From contig NZ_JAAIYA010000014.1 in NCBI RefSeq assembly GCF_010894405.1, positions 62,001-126,000 on the forward strand: a stretch of 64,000 bases of DNA, in the 5' to 3' direction. The notes under the pieces were generated by a model. That model was not told where the DNA came from. It saw only the letters and a list, made by a program, of their open reading frames with translations, and searched no databases. Source of the stretch: Pyxidicoccus caerfyrddinensis. Its GTDB lineage: Bacteria > Myxococcota > Myxococcia > Myxococcales > Myxococcaceae. This document shows, one piece after another, positions 16,380-24,944 of the stretch. Numbering within the stretch: position 1 is the first letter of the stretch; the number at the start of each line of letters is the position of its first letter. The position numbers and the translations under genes were made by a program.

Positions 16380-16829
16380 CTAGATGTCGAGCGCCTTGCG
16401 CATGTGCCGATGCGGAATTCCGACCTCGGTGAAAGGCTCTCCGTAAACGGCATAGCCGAGGCGCTCGTAGAAGGGGACGACGGGCCCGCGCGCGTGGAGG
16501 TGGACGTGGGTGAAGCCCCGGCGGCGCAGCTCCTCTTCCAGGGAGCGCACCAGCCGGGCGCCCAGTCCCTGTCCTTGGAGGTGGGAGGCCACGGCCATCT
16601 GGAAGAGGCGGCCGCCGTGCGCGTCCTCGGGGTTGAAGAGGACACATCCCAGCACGGTGTCGCCCTGGTGCGCCACGAGGTGGAGGCTGTCCGCTTCGAA
16701 GGGGAAAGCCACCTGGGCGCGGGTGAAGCCGAGCGGCTCGCGCAGCACGCGGAAGCGCAGCTCCAGCTCGCCCGCGTACAGGGCGTGGCCGGGGTGGATG
16801 AAGCTGAAGGACAGCACGGCGTCGGACAT
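16380..16829 (-). CDS. GNAT-family N-acetyltransferase
   Basis: The product is 149 residues. FRVLREPLGFTRAQV is the family's N-terminal helix pair, LVAHQGDTVLGCVLFNPED the central strand, and FQMAVASHLQGQGLGARLVRSLEEELRRRGFTHVHLHAR contains the acetyl-CoA pyrophosphate loop (QGQGLG). The end PVVPFYERLGYAVYGEPFTEVGIPHRHMRKAL matches the ElaA-like/YjcF-like branch, whose substrates are usually small amines. It starts 8 bp after the stop of the upstream TonB-receptor gene, so it is probably in that operon. Confidence 0.87.
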   Translation of the reverse strand: MSDAVLSFSFIHPGHALYAGELELRFRVLREPLGFTRAQVAFPFEADSLHLVAHQGDTVLGCVLFNPEDAHGGRLFQMAVASHLQGQGLGARLVRSLEEELRRRGFTHVHLHARGPVVPFYERLGYAVYGEPFTEVGIPHRHMRKALDI

Positions 16830-16837
16830 GGCAGCGG

Positions 16838-19672
16838 TCAGAAGGTGCCGGTGAGCTGGAGGGTGAAGGTGCGGCCGTACTGAGGCACGGGGGCGATGGA
16901 GTTCTCGTCCGACACCGGCAGCGTGTAGCGCGTGTCCAGCAGGTTGTGCACGCCGGCGAAGTAGCGCAGCGGGCCGTAGTCGCCGGAGAGGCCGAAGCCG
17001 ACGAGCAGCGCCTCGCCGCTGTCGGCACCGCCCGGGCCGTCGGCGCGCGCGCTCTGGTAGGTGGCCTGCGTGGCCAGCCGCATGTCGCCGCCGCCCAGCG
17101 GCATCAGCAGCCGCCCGGAGACGAGGTGCGCGGGGGCCGCGGCGGTCACGTCGTCGGTGGCGTTCTTCAGCGTCACGTACGAGTAGCTGACGTCCACCAG
17201 CAGCCAGCGGCCCGGCTGCCAGTGCACGCCGGCCTCCGCGCCCCAGGCCAGCGTGGTGTCGTCGGCGTTGACGAAGCGCAGGCACGCGGTGGTGCCGCAG
17301 TCGCCGGAAGGGGTCTCCTCCGCGCGGAGCTGCACAAGGCTGGAGATGCGGTTGTGGTAGCCGGCCACGGTGACGCGCAGCTCGTCCGTCAGGTCGTGCG
17401 AGTGCTCCAGCTCGAAGGTGGTGATGGTCTCCGGCTCCAGCGTCTTGGCGGCGCCCTGGGAGATGCCGTCCGCGTAGTAGAGCTCGTAGACGTTGGGCGC
17501 GCGGAAGGCGCGGCCTGCCACCAGCTTGGTGAGGCCCGCGTCGTAGGGCCGGGCGATGAAGGCCAGACGCGGCGTAATCGGCGTGGTGTCCAGGTCCAGG
17601 TACTTGTCCAGGCGCAGGCCGGCCGAGACGCTCAGCCGCGGGTGCAGCTGCCACTCGTCGAGCAGGTAGGCGGACACCAGCGTGCGGTTCTGCGCGGGCA
17701 GCTCGTCGCCGGCGGCCGTCTGCCGCACGCGCAGCTGCGCCTGTCCCTCCACGCCGAGGGTGAGGCGGTTGCCCTCGAAGAGGCCCAGGCGCGCGCGCGC
17801 CTCGGCGGTGAGCCAGTCCGCGTCGCCCTCTTCCCGGGTGGGCCCGCCCTCTGCCTCCGGGTAGACGTAGGTGCCCTCGTAGCGGCTGAGGTCGAACGCG
17901 CCGCGCATGGACAGGCTGAAGCGCTCGGAGAAGTCGCGCTCATAGCGGGCCTCGGCGAAGGCGCGCAGGTCCTGCACGATGTTGCCCTTGACGCCCGGCA
18001 CGGTGCCGTACGGGGCGGTGGGCAGCTCCTTGGAGCGGACGTTGAACACGGCCTGCGCGGAGAAGTTACCCAGGCGGGCCTTCAGCGAGCCGCCGGCCGT
18101 CTTCTCCGCGTCCAGGCCGGTGACGATGAGGTCGTTGCTCCCCAGCCGCGTGGTGTCCGCGCCCGAGGCGCTCAGGGCCGCGGCGCTCACCAGCACGGAG
18201 CGGTCGCCACTCTCCCATGCGGCGGTGGCGTGCCCGCGCGTGGTGCCCAGCGCGCCCACCGCGCCGGTGACTTCCAGGCGGTGGTCCGGGCCGAGCGACT
18301 CGCGCGGCACCACGTTGATGACGGCGAAGAAGGCGCCGGTGCCGTACAGGGCGGAGCCGGGGCCACGCACGACTTCGATGCGCTCCACCTCCTGGAGGTC
18401 CACGCTGAGGTCATGGGCGGCATAGCCCTGGCCGGCCCAGACGTCGTTCATGGAGTGGCCGTCCCAGAGGATGAGGACGCGGGTGTTGAGGTCGCCCGGG
18501 GGCGAGAAGCCGCGCACGCCCAGGTAGGTGTACGTCCGGTCGTCGGTGAGGAAGATGCCGCGCACGCCGGAGAGGGCCTCGGCGAGGGTGCGCCAGCCGA
18601 AGGCGCGCAGCTCCTCCTGGGTGAGCACGGTGGTGGAGGCGGGGGCCTCGTCCACGGACACAAGGCTCTTGGACGCGGCGCGCACGGGAGGCGGCGCGTA
18701 GCGCAGCTCGGCGTGGACCTTGACCTCCTGGTCGGCCACCACCGTCACCGTCTGGCGCAGCGGGCGCACCTCGCGGCTCTCGACCTCGAGGGTGTGCTCG
18801 CCCTCGGGGAGGGTGACGACGGTGGGGGTGAAGCCGGTGGGCTTGCCATCCACGCGCACGGCGGCGCCGTCGCGGTTGGCGGTGACGACGAGCCGGCCGG
18901 TGGGGCGGTCCTGCACGCGCAGGGACACGGCGAGGGGCACGTTGCCGTCGGGAGGCACGTCCACCACGTACTGGCCGGGGGCATAGCCGGGGGCGCGCAC
19001 GTAGAGGACGCGCTGGCCGGGGGACAGGCGGGCGCGCCCGGGCAGGCGGGCGATGACGGGGCCGTTGGGGGAGTCGCGCACCTCGGCGCCCTCGGGGGTG
19101 CCGGACAGCTCCACGCCGCCGGTGATGAGGACCAGCTCGAAGGTCTGCTCGGCCTCGCGGCCGCGCACCAGGGAGAGGGTGGCCTCGGCGGAGCGGTAGC
19201 CGTCCTTCTTCACCATGACTTTGTGACGGCCGGGTGTCAGCGCGAGCGTCTGGGGCGAGCGGCCGCGGCTGCCCAGGTCCATGCGGTCCACGAAGACCTC
19301 GGCGCCCTTGGGATTGGTGGTCACCTTGACGAGGGCCACCTTGGGGCGGAGCCGCTCCACCGAGCGGGAGACCTCGGCGGCATCGTCGGAGGGGAGGTCC
19401 TCGGTGAGCAGGTCGTTGTAGTAGCGGTACGCCTCGTTGAACTTGTTCAGCGCCTCGAAGCAGCGGGCGATGTTGAAGAGGACGTTGCGGTTGGGGACCA
19501 GGCGGTAGCTGGTGAAGTAGGAGCGCAGCGCCTCGGCGTACTGGCCCCGGGCGTAGGCGTCGTTGCCGAGCTCGAAGGCGATGTCGGCCTCGTCCGCGTT
19601 GTTGTCCGCGAGCACGGGGCTGGACAGGAGCAGGAGCGACAGGAGGAACAGGCCGTAACGGGAGGGAAGCAT
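16838..19672 (-). CDS. TPR-PEGA-TonB-dependent receptor fusion
   Basis: The product is 944 residues. The order is: signal peptide (to about residue 22, LLLLSSPVLADN), TPR-like helices (30-90, YAEALRSYFTSYRLVPNRNVLFNIARC), three beta-rich PEGA-like units (about 110-180 VTTNPKGAEVFVDR, 187-255, 258-325 VVTANRDGAAVRVDGKPTG), then a TonB-receptor plug (about 345-455, VRGFSPPGDLNTRVLILWDG, EVVRGPGSALYGTGAFFAVINVVPR) and a 22-strand barrel to the end (QYGRTFTLQLTGTF). The plug and barrel match siderophore/vitamin-type receptors. The large N-terminal extension precedes the plug and should lie in the periplasm. ATG 19672 sits at the start of the signal peptide. Located between a helicase/nuclease gene (79 bp gap) and GNAT. 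Confidence 0.88.
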   Translation of the reverse strand: MLPSRYGLFLLSLLLLSSPVLADNNADEADIAFELGNDAYARGQYAEALRSYFTSYRLVPNRNVLFNIARCFEALNKFNEAYRYYNDLLTEDLPSDDAAEVSRSVERLRPKVALVKVTTNPKGAEVFVDRMDLGSRGRSPQTLALTPGRHKVMVKKDGYRSAEATLSLVRGREAEQTFELVLITGGVELSGTPEGAEVRDSPNGPVIARLPGRARLSPGQRVLYVRAPGYAPGQYVVDVPPDGNVPLAVSLRVQDRPTGRLVVTANRDGAAVRVDGKPTGFTPTVVTLPEGEHTLEVESREVRPLRQTVTVVADQEVKVHAELRYAPPPVRAASKSLVSVDEAPASTTVLTQEELRAFGWRTLAEALSGVRGIFLTDDRTYTYLGVRGFSPPGDLNTRVLILWDGHSMNDVWAGQGYAAHDLSVDLQEVERIEVVRGPGSALYGTGAFFAVINVVPRESLGPDHRLEVTGAVGALGTTRGHATAAWESGDRSVLVSAAALSASGADTTRLGSNDLIVTGLDAEKTAGGSLKARLGNFSAQAVFNVRSKELPTAPYGTVPGVKGNIVQDLRAFAEARYERDFSERFSLSMRGAFDLSRYEGTYVYPEAEGGPTREEGDADWLTAEARARLGLFEGNRLTLGVEGQAQLRVRQTAAGDELPAQNRTLVSAYLLDEWQLHPRLSVSAGLRLDKYLDLDTTPITPRLAFIARPYDAGLTKLVAGRAFRAPNVYELYYADGISQGAAKTLEPETITTFELEHSHDLTDELRVTVAGYHNRISSLVQLRAEETPSGDCGTTACLRFVNADDTTLAWGAEAGVHWQPGRWLLVDVSYSYVTLKNATDDVTAAAPAHLVSGRLLMPLGGGDMRLATQATYQSARADGPGGADSGEALLVGFGLSGDYGPLRYFAGVHNLLDTRYTLPVSDENSIAPVPQYGRTFTLQLTGTF

Positions 19673-19751
19673 GGCGCGGCGGCCATTCTTCCCTCTCTGG
19701 GAGGGCAGGTCCATGGGGGGCTGCCGGTTGGCAGCCTGGAGGCCGAGACTC

Positions 19752-22700
19752 TCAGTGCACCACGGGGCGGGCGGTACCCGTGGCCTGGGCGGGGGCGGGG
19801 GCGGGCTCACGCATGAGCTTGTCTCCCGCGGACTGGAGGACGCGTGTGGTGGCGCCCTGGGGGTCTCGGAAGAAGTGGGGCGTCCACAGGCGCACGAGCT
19901 TCCAGCCCTGGCCCTCCAGCACTCCGGTGCGGAACAAATCCCACTCCACGCGGTCCGCGGCCTTGGGGTAGCGGGTGCCGTCGCACAGCACGCCCACGGT
20001 GACGTCGCCGGGGTTCGTCGGGTGGTGCAGCGCCAGGTCCACGCAGAAGCCGTCGTTGCCCCAGTGCACGTCCGACGAGACGCGGTGCTGCCGCGCCAGG
20101 TGTCCGGCGAGCGCGCGGGCGAACGTGGACCCGGCTTCCGTCTCGCGCTCGCGCACCACCGTTTCGCGAGCCACCGGCGTGGCCGTGCCGGCCTGCGCTT
20201 CGGCGTCATCGCGGGCGTATTCGGCCGTGAGGGCCTCCGCGAACTGGAGGTAGGCGAAGAGCAACCAGCCGCCGTTGGGCTGGCGGCCCTTCTCCACCGG
20301 GGGCAGGGACAGGTAGCTCTCGCGAGGAATGGACGTGACGAGGTGCACCTGCTGCCGCGCGCGGGTGACGAGCACGTTGAGACGCCGGCCTCCGCCCGCG
20401 CTGCCCAGGGGGCCGAAGCGACGGTAGAAGCGGCCCTGCCGGTCCGGGCCGTAGGTGGTGCTGATGATGAGGTGGTCTCGCTCGTCGCCCTGGACGTTCT
20501 CCAGGTTCTTGACGAAGAGGCCCTCGAACGAGCCGGCGCCCCGCCGTGAGCGCGCCGCCGTCAGCCGCGTCGCGAAGGTGGAGTCCTCGGCGGCCATCTC
20601 ATCGAGCACGTCGGTGATGGCGTCGCGCTGCGCGAGGTTGAAGCAGGCGATGCCGATGGAGGGAGGCTCGGGCTGTGCGAGCAGTTCCTTCACCAGCGTG
20701 CCCACGGCGCGGGCCTCGATGGGGTTGACGCGCTTCTCGTAGGTGCCGGCCACGGGCAGCAGCCGCAGCGGGGCATGCGGCGCGCGGTGGGACGGGTGCG
20801 CGGGAATGGCCTGGAGCCGCTTGTCGTAGAAGTGGTCGTTGCTGAAGGCGATGAGGTCCGCGTTCTGCGAGCGGTAGTGCACGTCGAGGTAGCACTGGTC
20901 GATGTCCAGGTTGAGCGCGGCGGACAAGAGGTCCTCCACCTCGGCCTGTTGCTCCTCGAAGAGGCCCTGCTCCGACTCGGCCTCCAGCTCCTGGCTCTGC
21001 ACCACCGCGGACTCGAAGAAGCGCGTGGGCGGGAGCTGCTTCGGGTCTCCGGCGATGACCACCCGCTTCGCGCGGGTGAGCACGGGGAGCGCCTCTTCGA
21101 GCCGGCACTGCGAGGACTCGTCGAAGATGACGACGTCGAAGATGGGGCGGCGGGGGAAGATTTGAGCCACCGTCTGCGGGCTGGCCATCCACACGGGGCG
21201 CACGTCGAAGAGCGGGTCTCCGCCGTCGATGCCCTGACCGGTGGCGATGACCTGGCGCACGCGCATGGCGCGCTCGCCACGCAGCATGAGCCGGCGGCGC
21301 AGCTCCGCGCCCTGGCTGTTGAGCCGGCCGCCAGTGGCCGCGAGCAACCGCTCCCGCTGGCGCTGCGTCCACCGGTGGACGAGCGCGTCGCGCACGAGGA
21401 CGCGTTTCTTCTCCTCCAGCGCCCGGTAGCGCGCATGCGTGGTCTGCACGCGGTCCGCGTCGATGTGCTGGAGCGCCGGGTCCTCGCGCAGCCGGGAGGA
21501 CACCTCGGCGGCCAGCGTCTCCTTCAGCACCGCGAGCCAGCCGCCCTCCACGTCCGCGCCCTGACGGGCCAGTCCCTCCACCGCGGCCTCCAGCGCGGGA
21601 GGCATGCCGGACAGCAGCGTGCGCAGGCGCAGCAGGCCCTCCACCGTGGACAGCCGGGCCTGGAAGGAGGTGACGACAGGAGAGAGCTTCCCGCCCGCGC
21701 GCAGCTCGCGGGAGCGGGCCTGGAGCCACGCGGTGGAGAACAGCCCTGTCTCCGGGAGCCGCGCCTCCAGTCGGGCCACGGCCTCGCCCCGGGCCGCGGA
21801 CTGGCGCAGGCCGGAGAGCAGTGCGGTGCGCGCGCCCGCGTCGCCCTTGAGGGCCCGACGCACGGCCTCGCGGCACGAGGCGAGGAGCGGTGTGCTGTCC
21901 AGCTCCCCCAGCAATTCGAAAAGGGAGGCGTGCGTGCGCAGGCCGCGCGAGAGGGCTTCGTCGGTGAGCGGCTCGGTGGCGCCGGGGGAGAGCGTGGTGC
22001 GGTGGTACTCGGTGAGTACCGCCCGGGCGCGAGCGCCGGAGAGGAAGCGGTTGACGCGCTCGGCGGCGGCGATGCCCAGGGTGAGGCCGAACTGCTGGAG
22101 CACCCTGCGCGCGCCGGCCTTCCGGGCGAAGTAGAAGAAGGCGTACCACTTGCGAGCAATGTCCAGGTACGTGCCCAGCGTGGCGAGCGCCGTGGACAGC
22201 GCGCCCAGGGCCTGGGGCTGCTCACGGTGGACCAGGGCCAGCTCCGTATCCAGCGGCCCCTCGGCGAGCACCTGCGTCTGCGGCGCCAGCCCGTCGAGCT
22301 GGGCCTTCGCGGCCCGCACCGCGTCCGGTGACGCCGTGCCCCAGCGGGCGAGCACGTCCGGGCTGGCCGTCTCCAGCAGCGGGGCCAGCTTCTCCGCGAA
22401 CGCGGCGCGCGCAGTGCCTTCCGCCCGAGGGTCCGCGCCAAAGGCCGGCACATCGGGAGTGGCCAGCGCGTCCGCGTCGCGAGCGGCCAGGGCCACCGCG
22501 TCGAGCCGCTCGCGGTACGTGGCCACTGGCCGGGCAAGGTATGTGGCGAGGTCGATGCCGAGGGCCTCGCGCCAGGGGTTGTCCGGGTAGCCCTCGCGGA
22601 CGCCGCGCTCGAGCACCTCGCGAACCTCGCGCTCGCGAGGCGACACGTCCGCGAGCCGCGCGGAGGCGAGGCTCGCCACGGTGGGAGCCAGGGCCTCGGA

Positions 22701-24149
22701 GGGCTCCAGGGCGAACCACTGGCCCACCAGCTCGTGGAAGGAGGGCACGGTGCCGCCAGCGGGGCGCTCGGAGAGGGCGCGGTCGGAGGTGGCCAACTCG
22801 TCATGGAGCGACTGCAGCTCCGCATTCACCCGGGCCAGCTCGGTGGACACGGCCGCGTCGGTGCGCGTGTCCGGCAGCGAGTCGAGCTGTTCGCGGATGC
22901 CCATGTAGAGGTCGCGCTGGTCTCGCTGGGCGTCATGGACGACGGCACACAGGTTTCCCAGGCCGAGGTGGTCCAGGCGGTGCTTCACCACGTCTAGCGC
23001 GGTGCGCTTGTCGCAGACGAGCAGCACGCGCTCGCCGCGAGACAGGTGGTCGCCGATGGCATTGGCGATGGTCTGCGACTTGCCGGTGCCCGGGGGGCCA
23101 TGCACGACGAGTCCCCGGCTGCTGCGCGCCAGCCGCACCGCGCGGGCCTGACACGGGTCGGCCACGGTGACGAGCCGCTCCTCATCCGCGCGCTTGAGGC
23201 CCTCCAGGTTGGGCTCGCCGCCGCCATGTCCCGAGGGAGCGCCGAGCGACACGTCCACGCGGAGGAAGCTCTCGAGCGGGCCGGAGATGGGCTCGCCATC
23301 GACGAGGGCCCGCATGTCGTCCACGAGGCTCTGGTTGGACAGCGGGTACAGGCCGAGCACCGCGCTGGAGAGGATGTCGGGCCGAGCGTCATCGTCCGTG
23401 CGCGGCACGGGCGACAGGGGCGTGGTGGCGGAGAAGGGAGAGGGCGCGGGCAGGTCGAGGGCCTTCGCCACGGCGGAGACGAGCTCGTTCAGTTCGCGCC
23501 AGGGGTCGGCGCCGTCTTCGTCGGCGAAGAGCTCACCGAAGCGCTGGCCGGTCTGCTGCTCCACCCAGGCGAGCAGTGCGGTGTTGGGCGCGACGCGGTC
23601 CACGCCCTCCTCGGCGCCTTCGAGCTCCACGGAGGGAGCGCGGCCCTTCTTGAGGGTGAGGCGCACCGGCACGAAGGCGATGGGGGCGAGGATGCGCCGG
23701 GTGCCGAATCCGCGCTTGTCCTTCGCGCCCGGGGGCAGGTGCAGCAGGGGGAAGCCCACGTGCAGCACGTGGGCGCCGGTGTCCTGCTCGAAGGTGCGAG
23801 CGTCCTCGACGATGGTGGCCAGCTTGCGCAGCAGGGCTTGCTGTTCCTCCTCGGCGCGCGTGGGGGAGGCGGCGCTCGGTGCGTCCGTGTCTGGCTCGGT
23901 GGAGTCGCTCACGAGCGAGGCACTGGGACTGCGTTGATCCTCCGCGACGGGAGGCTTCGGCTCCGTGGAGGGAGGCTTCACCGCGAGCCGGACCCCGGCC
24001 TTGTCACCGAGGAGGGCGGCCAGCACGGTGTGGGGCGCGGTGCCATCGAGCCGGCCCAGCGCGGCGAGGTCCACACGTTGCCGGCTGTTGTGGGGGCGAC
24101 AGTTGAGGCTCGGCCCGGACGCGAGCGCGGCGTAGAGCCGCTCGAGCAT
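19752..24149 (-). CDS. Large superfamily 1 helicase with C-terminal restriction-endonuclease-like domain (DUF4011/MTES-type)
   Basis: The product is 1465 residues. The N-terminal GPSLNCRPHNSRQRVDL (12-28) is the hallmark of the DUF4011-type helicases. Walker A is GPPGTGKSQT at 351-360, after ADPCQARAVRL. A long coiled region covers about 410-950. The Walker B site is DVVIFDESSQC near residue 1005, then RVVIAGDPKQLPPTRFF (motif III) and YLDVHYRSQNADLI (motif IV). VQGDERDHLIISTTYG and LNVLVTRARQQVHLVTS are motifs V and VI. The C-terminal end (about 1325-1430) has GFCVDLALHHP, VLCDGTRYP and VEWDLFRTGVLEGQGWKLVRLW, resembling the Vsr/DUF559-like nuclease fold; the usual Glu before CDG is Leu here. 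The role is ATP-driven nucleic acid unwinding and cutting, a known make-up of antiphage systems. ATG 24149 follows GGAGAAG; a CTG a few codons upstream is possible but less likely. Confidence 0.83.
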   Translation of the reverse strand: MLERLYAALASGPSLNCRPHNSRQRVDLAALGRLDGTAPHTVLAALLGDKAGVRLAVKPPSTEPKPPVAEDQRSPSASLVSDSTEPDTDAPSAASPTRAEEEQQALLRKLATIVEDARTFEQDTGAHVLHVGFPLLHLPPGAKDKRGFGTRRILAPIAFVPVRLTLKKGRAPSVELEGAEEGVDRVAPNTALLAWVEQQTGQRFGELFADEDGADPWRELNELVSAVAKALDLPAPSPFSATTPLSPVPRTDDDARPDILSSAVLGLYPLSNQSLVDDMRALVDGEPISGPLESFLRVDVSLGAPSGHGGGEPNLEGLKRADEERLVTVADPCQARAVRLARSSRGLVVHGPPGTGKSQTIANAIGDHLSRGERVLLVCDKRTALDVVKHRLDHLGLGNLCAVVHDAQRDQRDLYMGIREQLDSLPDTRTDAAVSTELARVNAELQSLHDELATSDRALSERPAGGTVPSFHELVGQWFALEPSEALAPTVASLASARLADVSPREREVREVLERGVREGYPDNPWREALGIDLATYLARPVATYRERLDAVALAARDADALATPDVPAFGADPRAEGTARAAFAEKLAPLLETASPDVLARWGTASPDAVRAAKAQLDGLAPQTQVLAEGPLDTELALVHREQPQALGALSTALATLGTYLDIARKWYAFFYFARKAGARRVLQQFGLTLGIAAAERVNRFLSGARARAVLTEYHRTTLSPGATEPLTDEALSRGLRTHASLFELLGELDSTPLLASCREAVRRALKGDAGARTALLSGLRQSAARGEAVARLEARLPETGLFSTAWLQARSRELRAGGKLSPVVTSFQARLSTVEGLLRLRTLLSGMPPALEAAVEGLARQGADVEGGWLAVLKETLAAEVSSRLREDPALQHIDADRVQTTHARYRALEEKKRVLVRDALVHRWTQRQRERLLAATGGRLNSQGAELRRRLMLRGERAMRVRQVIATGQGIDGGDPLFDVRPVWMASPQTVAQIFPRRPIFDVVIFDESSQCRLEEALPVLTRAKRVVIAGDPKQLPPTRFFESAVVQSQELEAESEQGLFEEQQAEVEDLLSAALNLDIDQCYLDVHYRSQNADLIAFSNDHFYDKRLQAIPAHPSHRAPHAPLRLLPVAGTYEKRVNPIEARAVGTLVKELLAQPEPPSIGIACFNLAQRDAITDVLDEMAAEDSTFATRLTAARSRRGAGSFEGLFVKNLENVQGDERDHLIISTTYGPDRQGRFYRRFGPLGSAGGGRRLNVLVTRARQQVHLVTSIPRESYLSLPPVEKGRQPNGGWLLFAYLQFAEALTAEYARDDAEAQAGTATPVARETVVRERETEAGSTFARALAGHLARQHRVSSDVHWGNDGFCVDLALHHPTNPGDVTVGVLCDGTRYPKAADRVEWDLFRTGVLEGQGWKLVRLWTPHFFRDPQGATTRVLQSAGDKLMREPAPAPAQATGTARPVVH

Positions 24150-24244
24150 CTTCTCCAGGACGCGGTTGCGGGGCTCGGTCGGCAGGACGGCACCTCTCGA
24201 AGGGAGGAAGGCCGGCTGTCTATCACGCGGATCGGGCGCGAGGC

Positions 24245-24688
24245 TCAGCGCGACAGCGCGGCGGCGAGCGAGCGTGCCGTGGTCTCCAGCTCCTCCGCCG
24301 GGCGATGGTCGGCGGGGGCGGCGTCGAAGGCGGCGCGGCCCCACAGGCGCTGGGGCGTCTGGGCGAAGCGGGGGATGAGGTGCAGGTGGAAGTGGCGGAG
24401 CACGTCGCCGATGGCGAAGGCGTAGGCGTGCTCGGCGCCGAGCACCTCCCGCTGGGCGCGCATCACCCGGGCGGCGAAGGGCCCGAGCTCGCGCGCGGAG
24501 TCCTCGTCCAGGTCGTACCAGGCGCGCACGTGCCGCTCGCTGGAGATGACCACCCAGCCAGGGACGGGGCTGGGAGACGCCACGCCATGCAGCACCAGCC
24601 CCGGAGCCCGGGCGAGCACCCCACCCACCGGCCGGGTCTCCCCGCGCACGATGGCGCAGCCAAGGCACGGATCATTCACGTCCGACAT
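24245..24688 (-). CDS. HIT-family hydrolase/nucleotide-binding protein
   Basis: The product is 147 residues. The histidine triad is HFHLHLIPR (the His-x-His-x-His signature of nucleotide hydrolases/transferases), preceded by AYAFAIGDVLRH. A short Cys-x-x-Cys (PCLGCAIVRGETRPVGG) opens the protein, as in many HIT proteins that bind zinc. ERHVRAWYDLDEDSARELGPFAARVMRAQREV covers the helix that packs on the active site. The likely substrates are AMP-linked dinucleotides or nucleoside phosphoramidates. ATG 24688. It is 95 bp upstream of the helicase gene on the same strand, so a shared transcript is possible. Confidence 0.88.
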   Translation of the reverse strand: MSDVNDPCLGCAIVRGETRPVGGVLARAPGLVLHGVASPSPVPGWVVISSERHVRAWYDLDEDSARELGPFAARVMRAQREVLGAEHAYAFAIGDVLRHFHLHLIPRFAQTPQRLWGRAAFDAAPADHRPAEELETTARSLAAALSR

Positions 24689-24944
24689 GGCCTCACCCTA
24701 GCAGGCGCGGACGGGAGCAGGACCTGGGAGGGGATGGGTCGTGATGGACCTCTCACCTCGGATTCTTGGGAGGGGAGGGCGGGTGCTGATCCAGCACGGG
24801 GTGTGGGGCGCGGATGTAGGTGCGGGCTGGAAGTACGGGGACCCACGTCTTGACGGGATGGGCTCGGGTCGGAGAGTGTCCGCTCCACGCCCTTCCAAGT
24901 GTTGGGGCGCCGATATTGGGGAATTTCCTTTAAAGGTGGGGATG

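Noticed and set aside
16946-19816. A 956-codon open frame on the plus strand
   Set aside because: Antisense to the TonB-receptor gene; low-complexity Gly/Ala/His sequence.
24150-24188. CTG codon as helicase start upstream of 24149
   Set aside because: GAGAGGTG is near, but CTG starts are rare and an ATG with GGAGAAG upstream is available 11-12 codons later. Not excluded.
24783-24797. GTGCTG/CAGCAC dyad in the leader of the 24945 lipoprotein gene
   Set aside because: Six-base arms occur often by chance in such DNA; no supporting promoter element was found.
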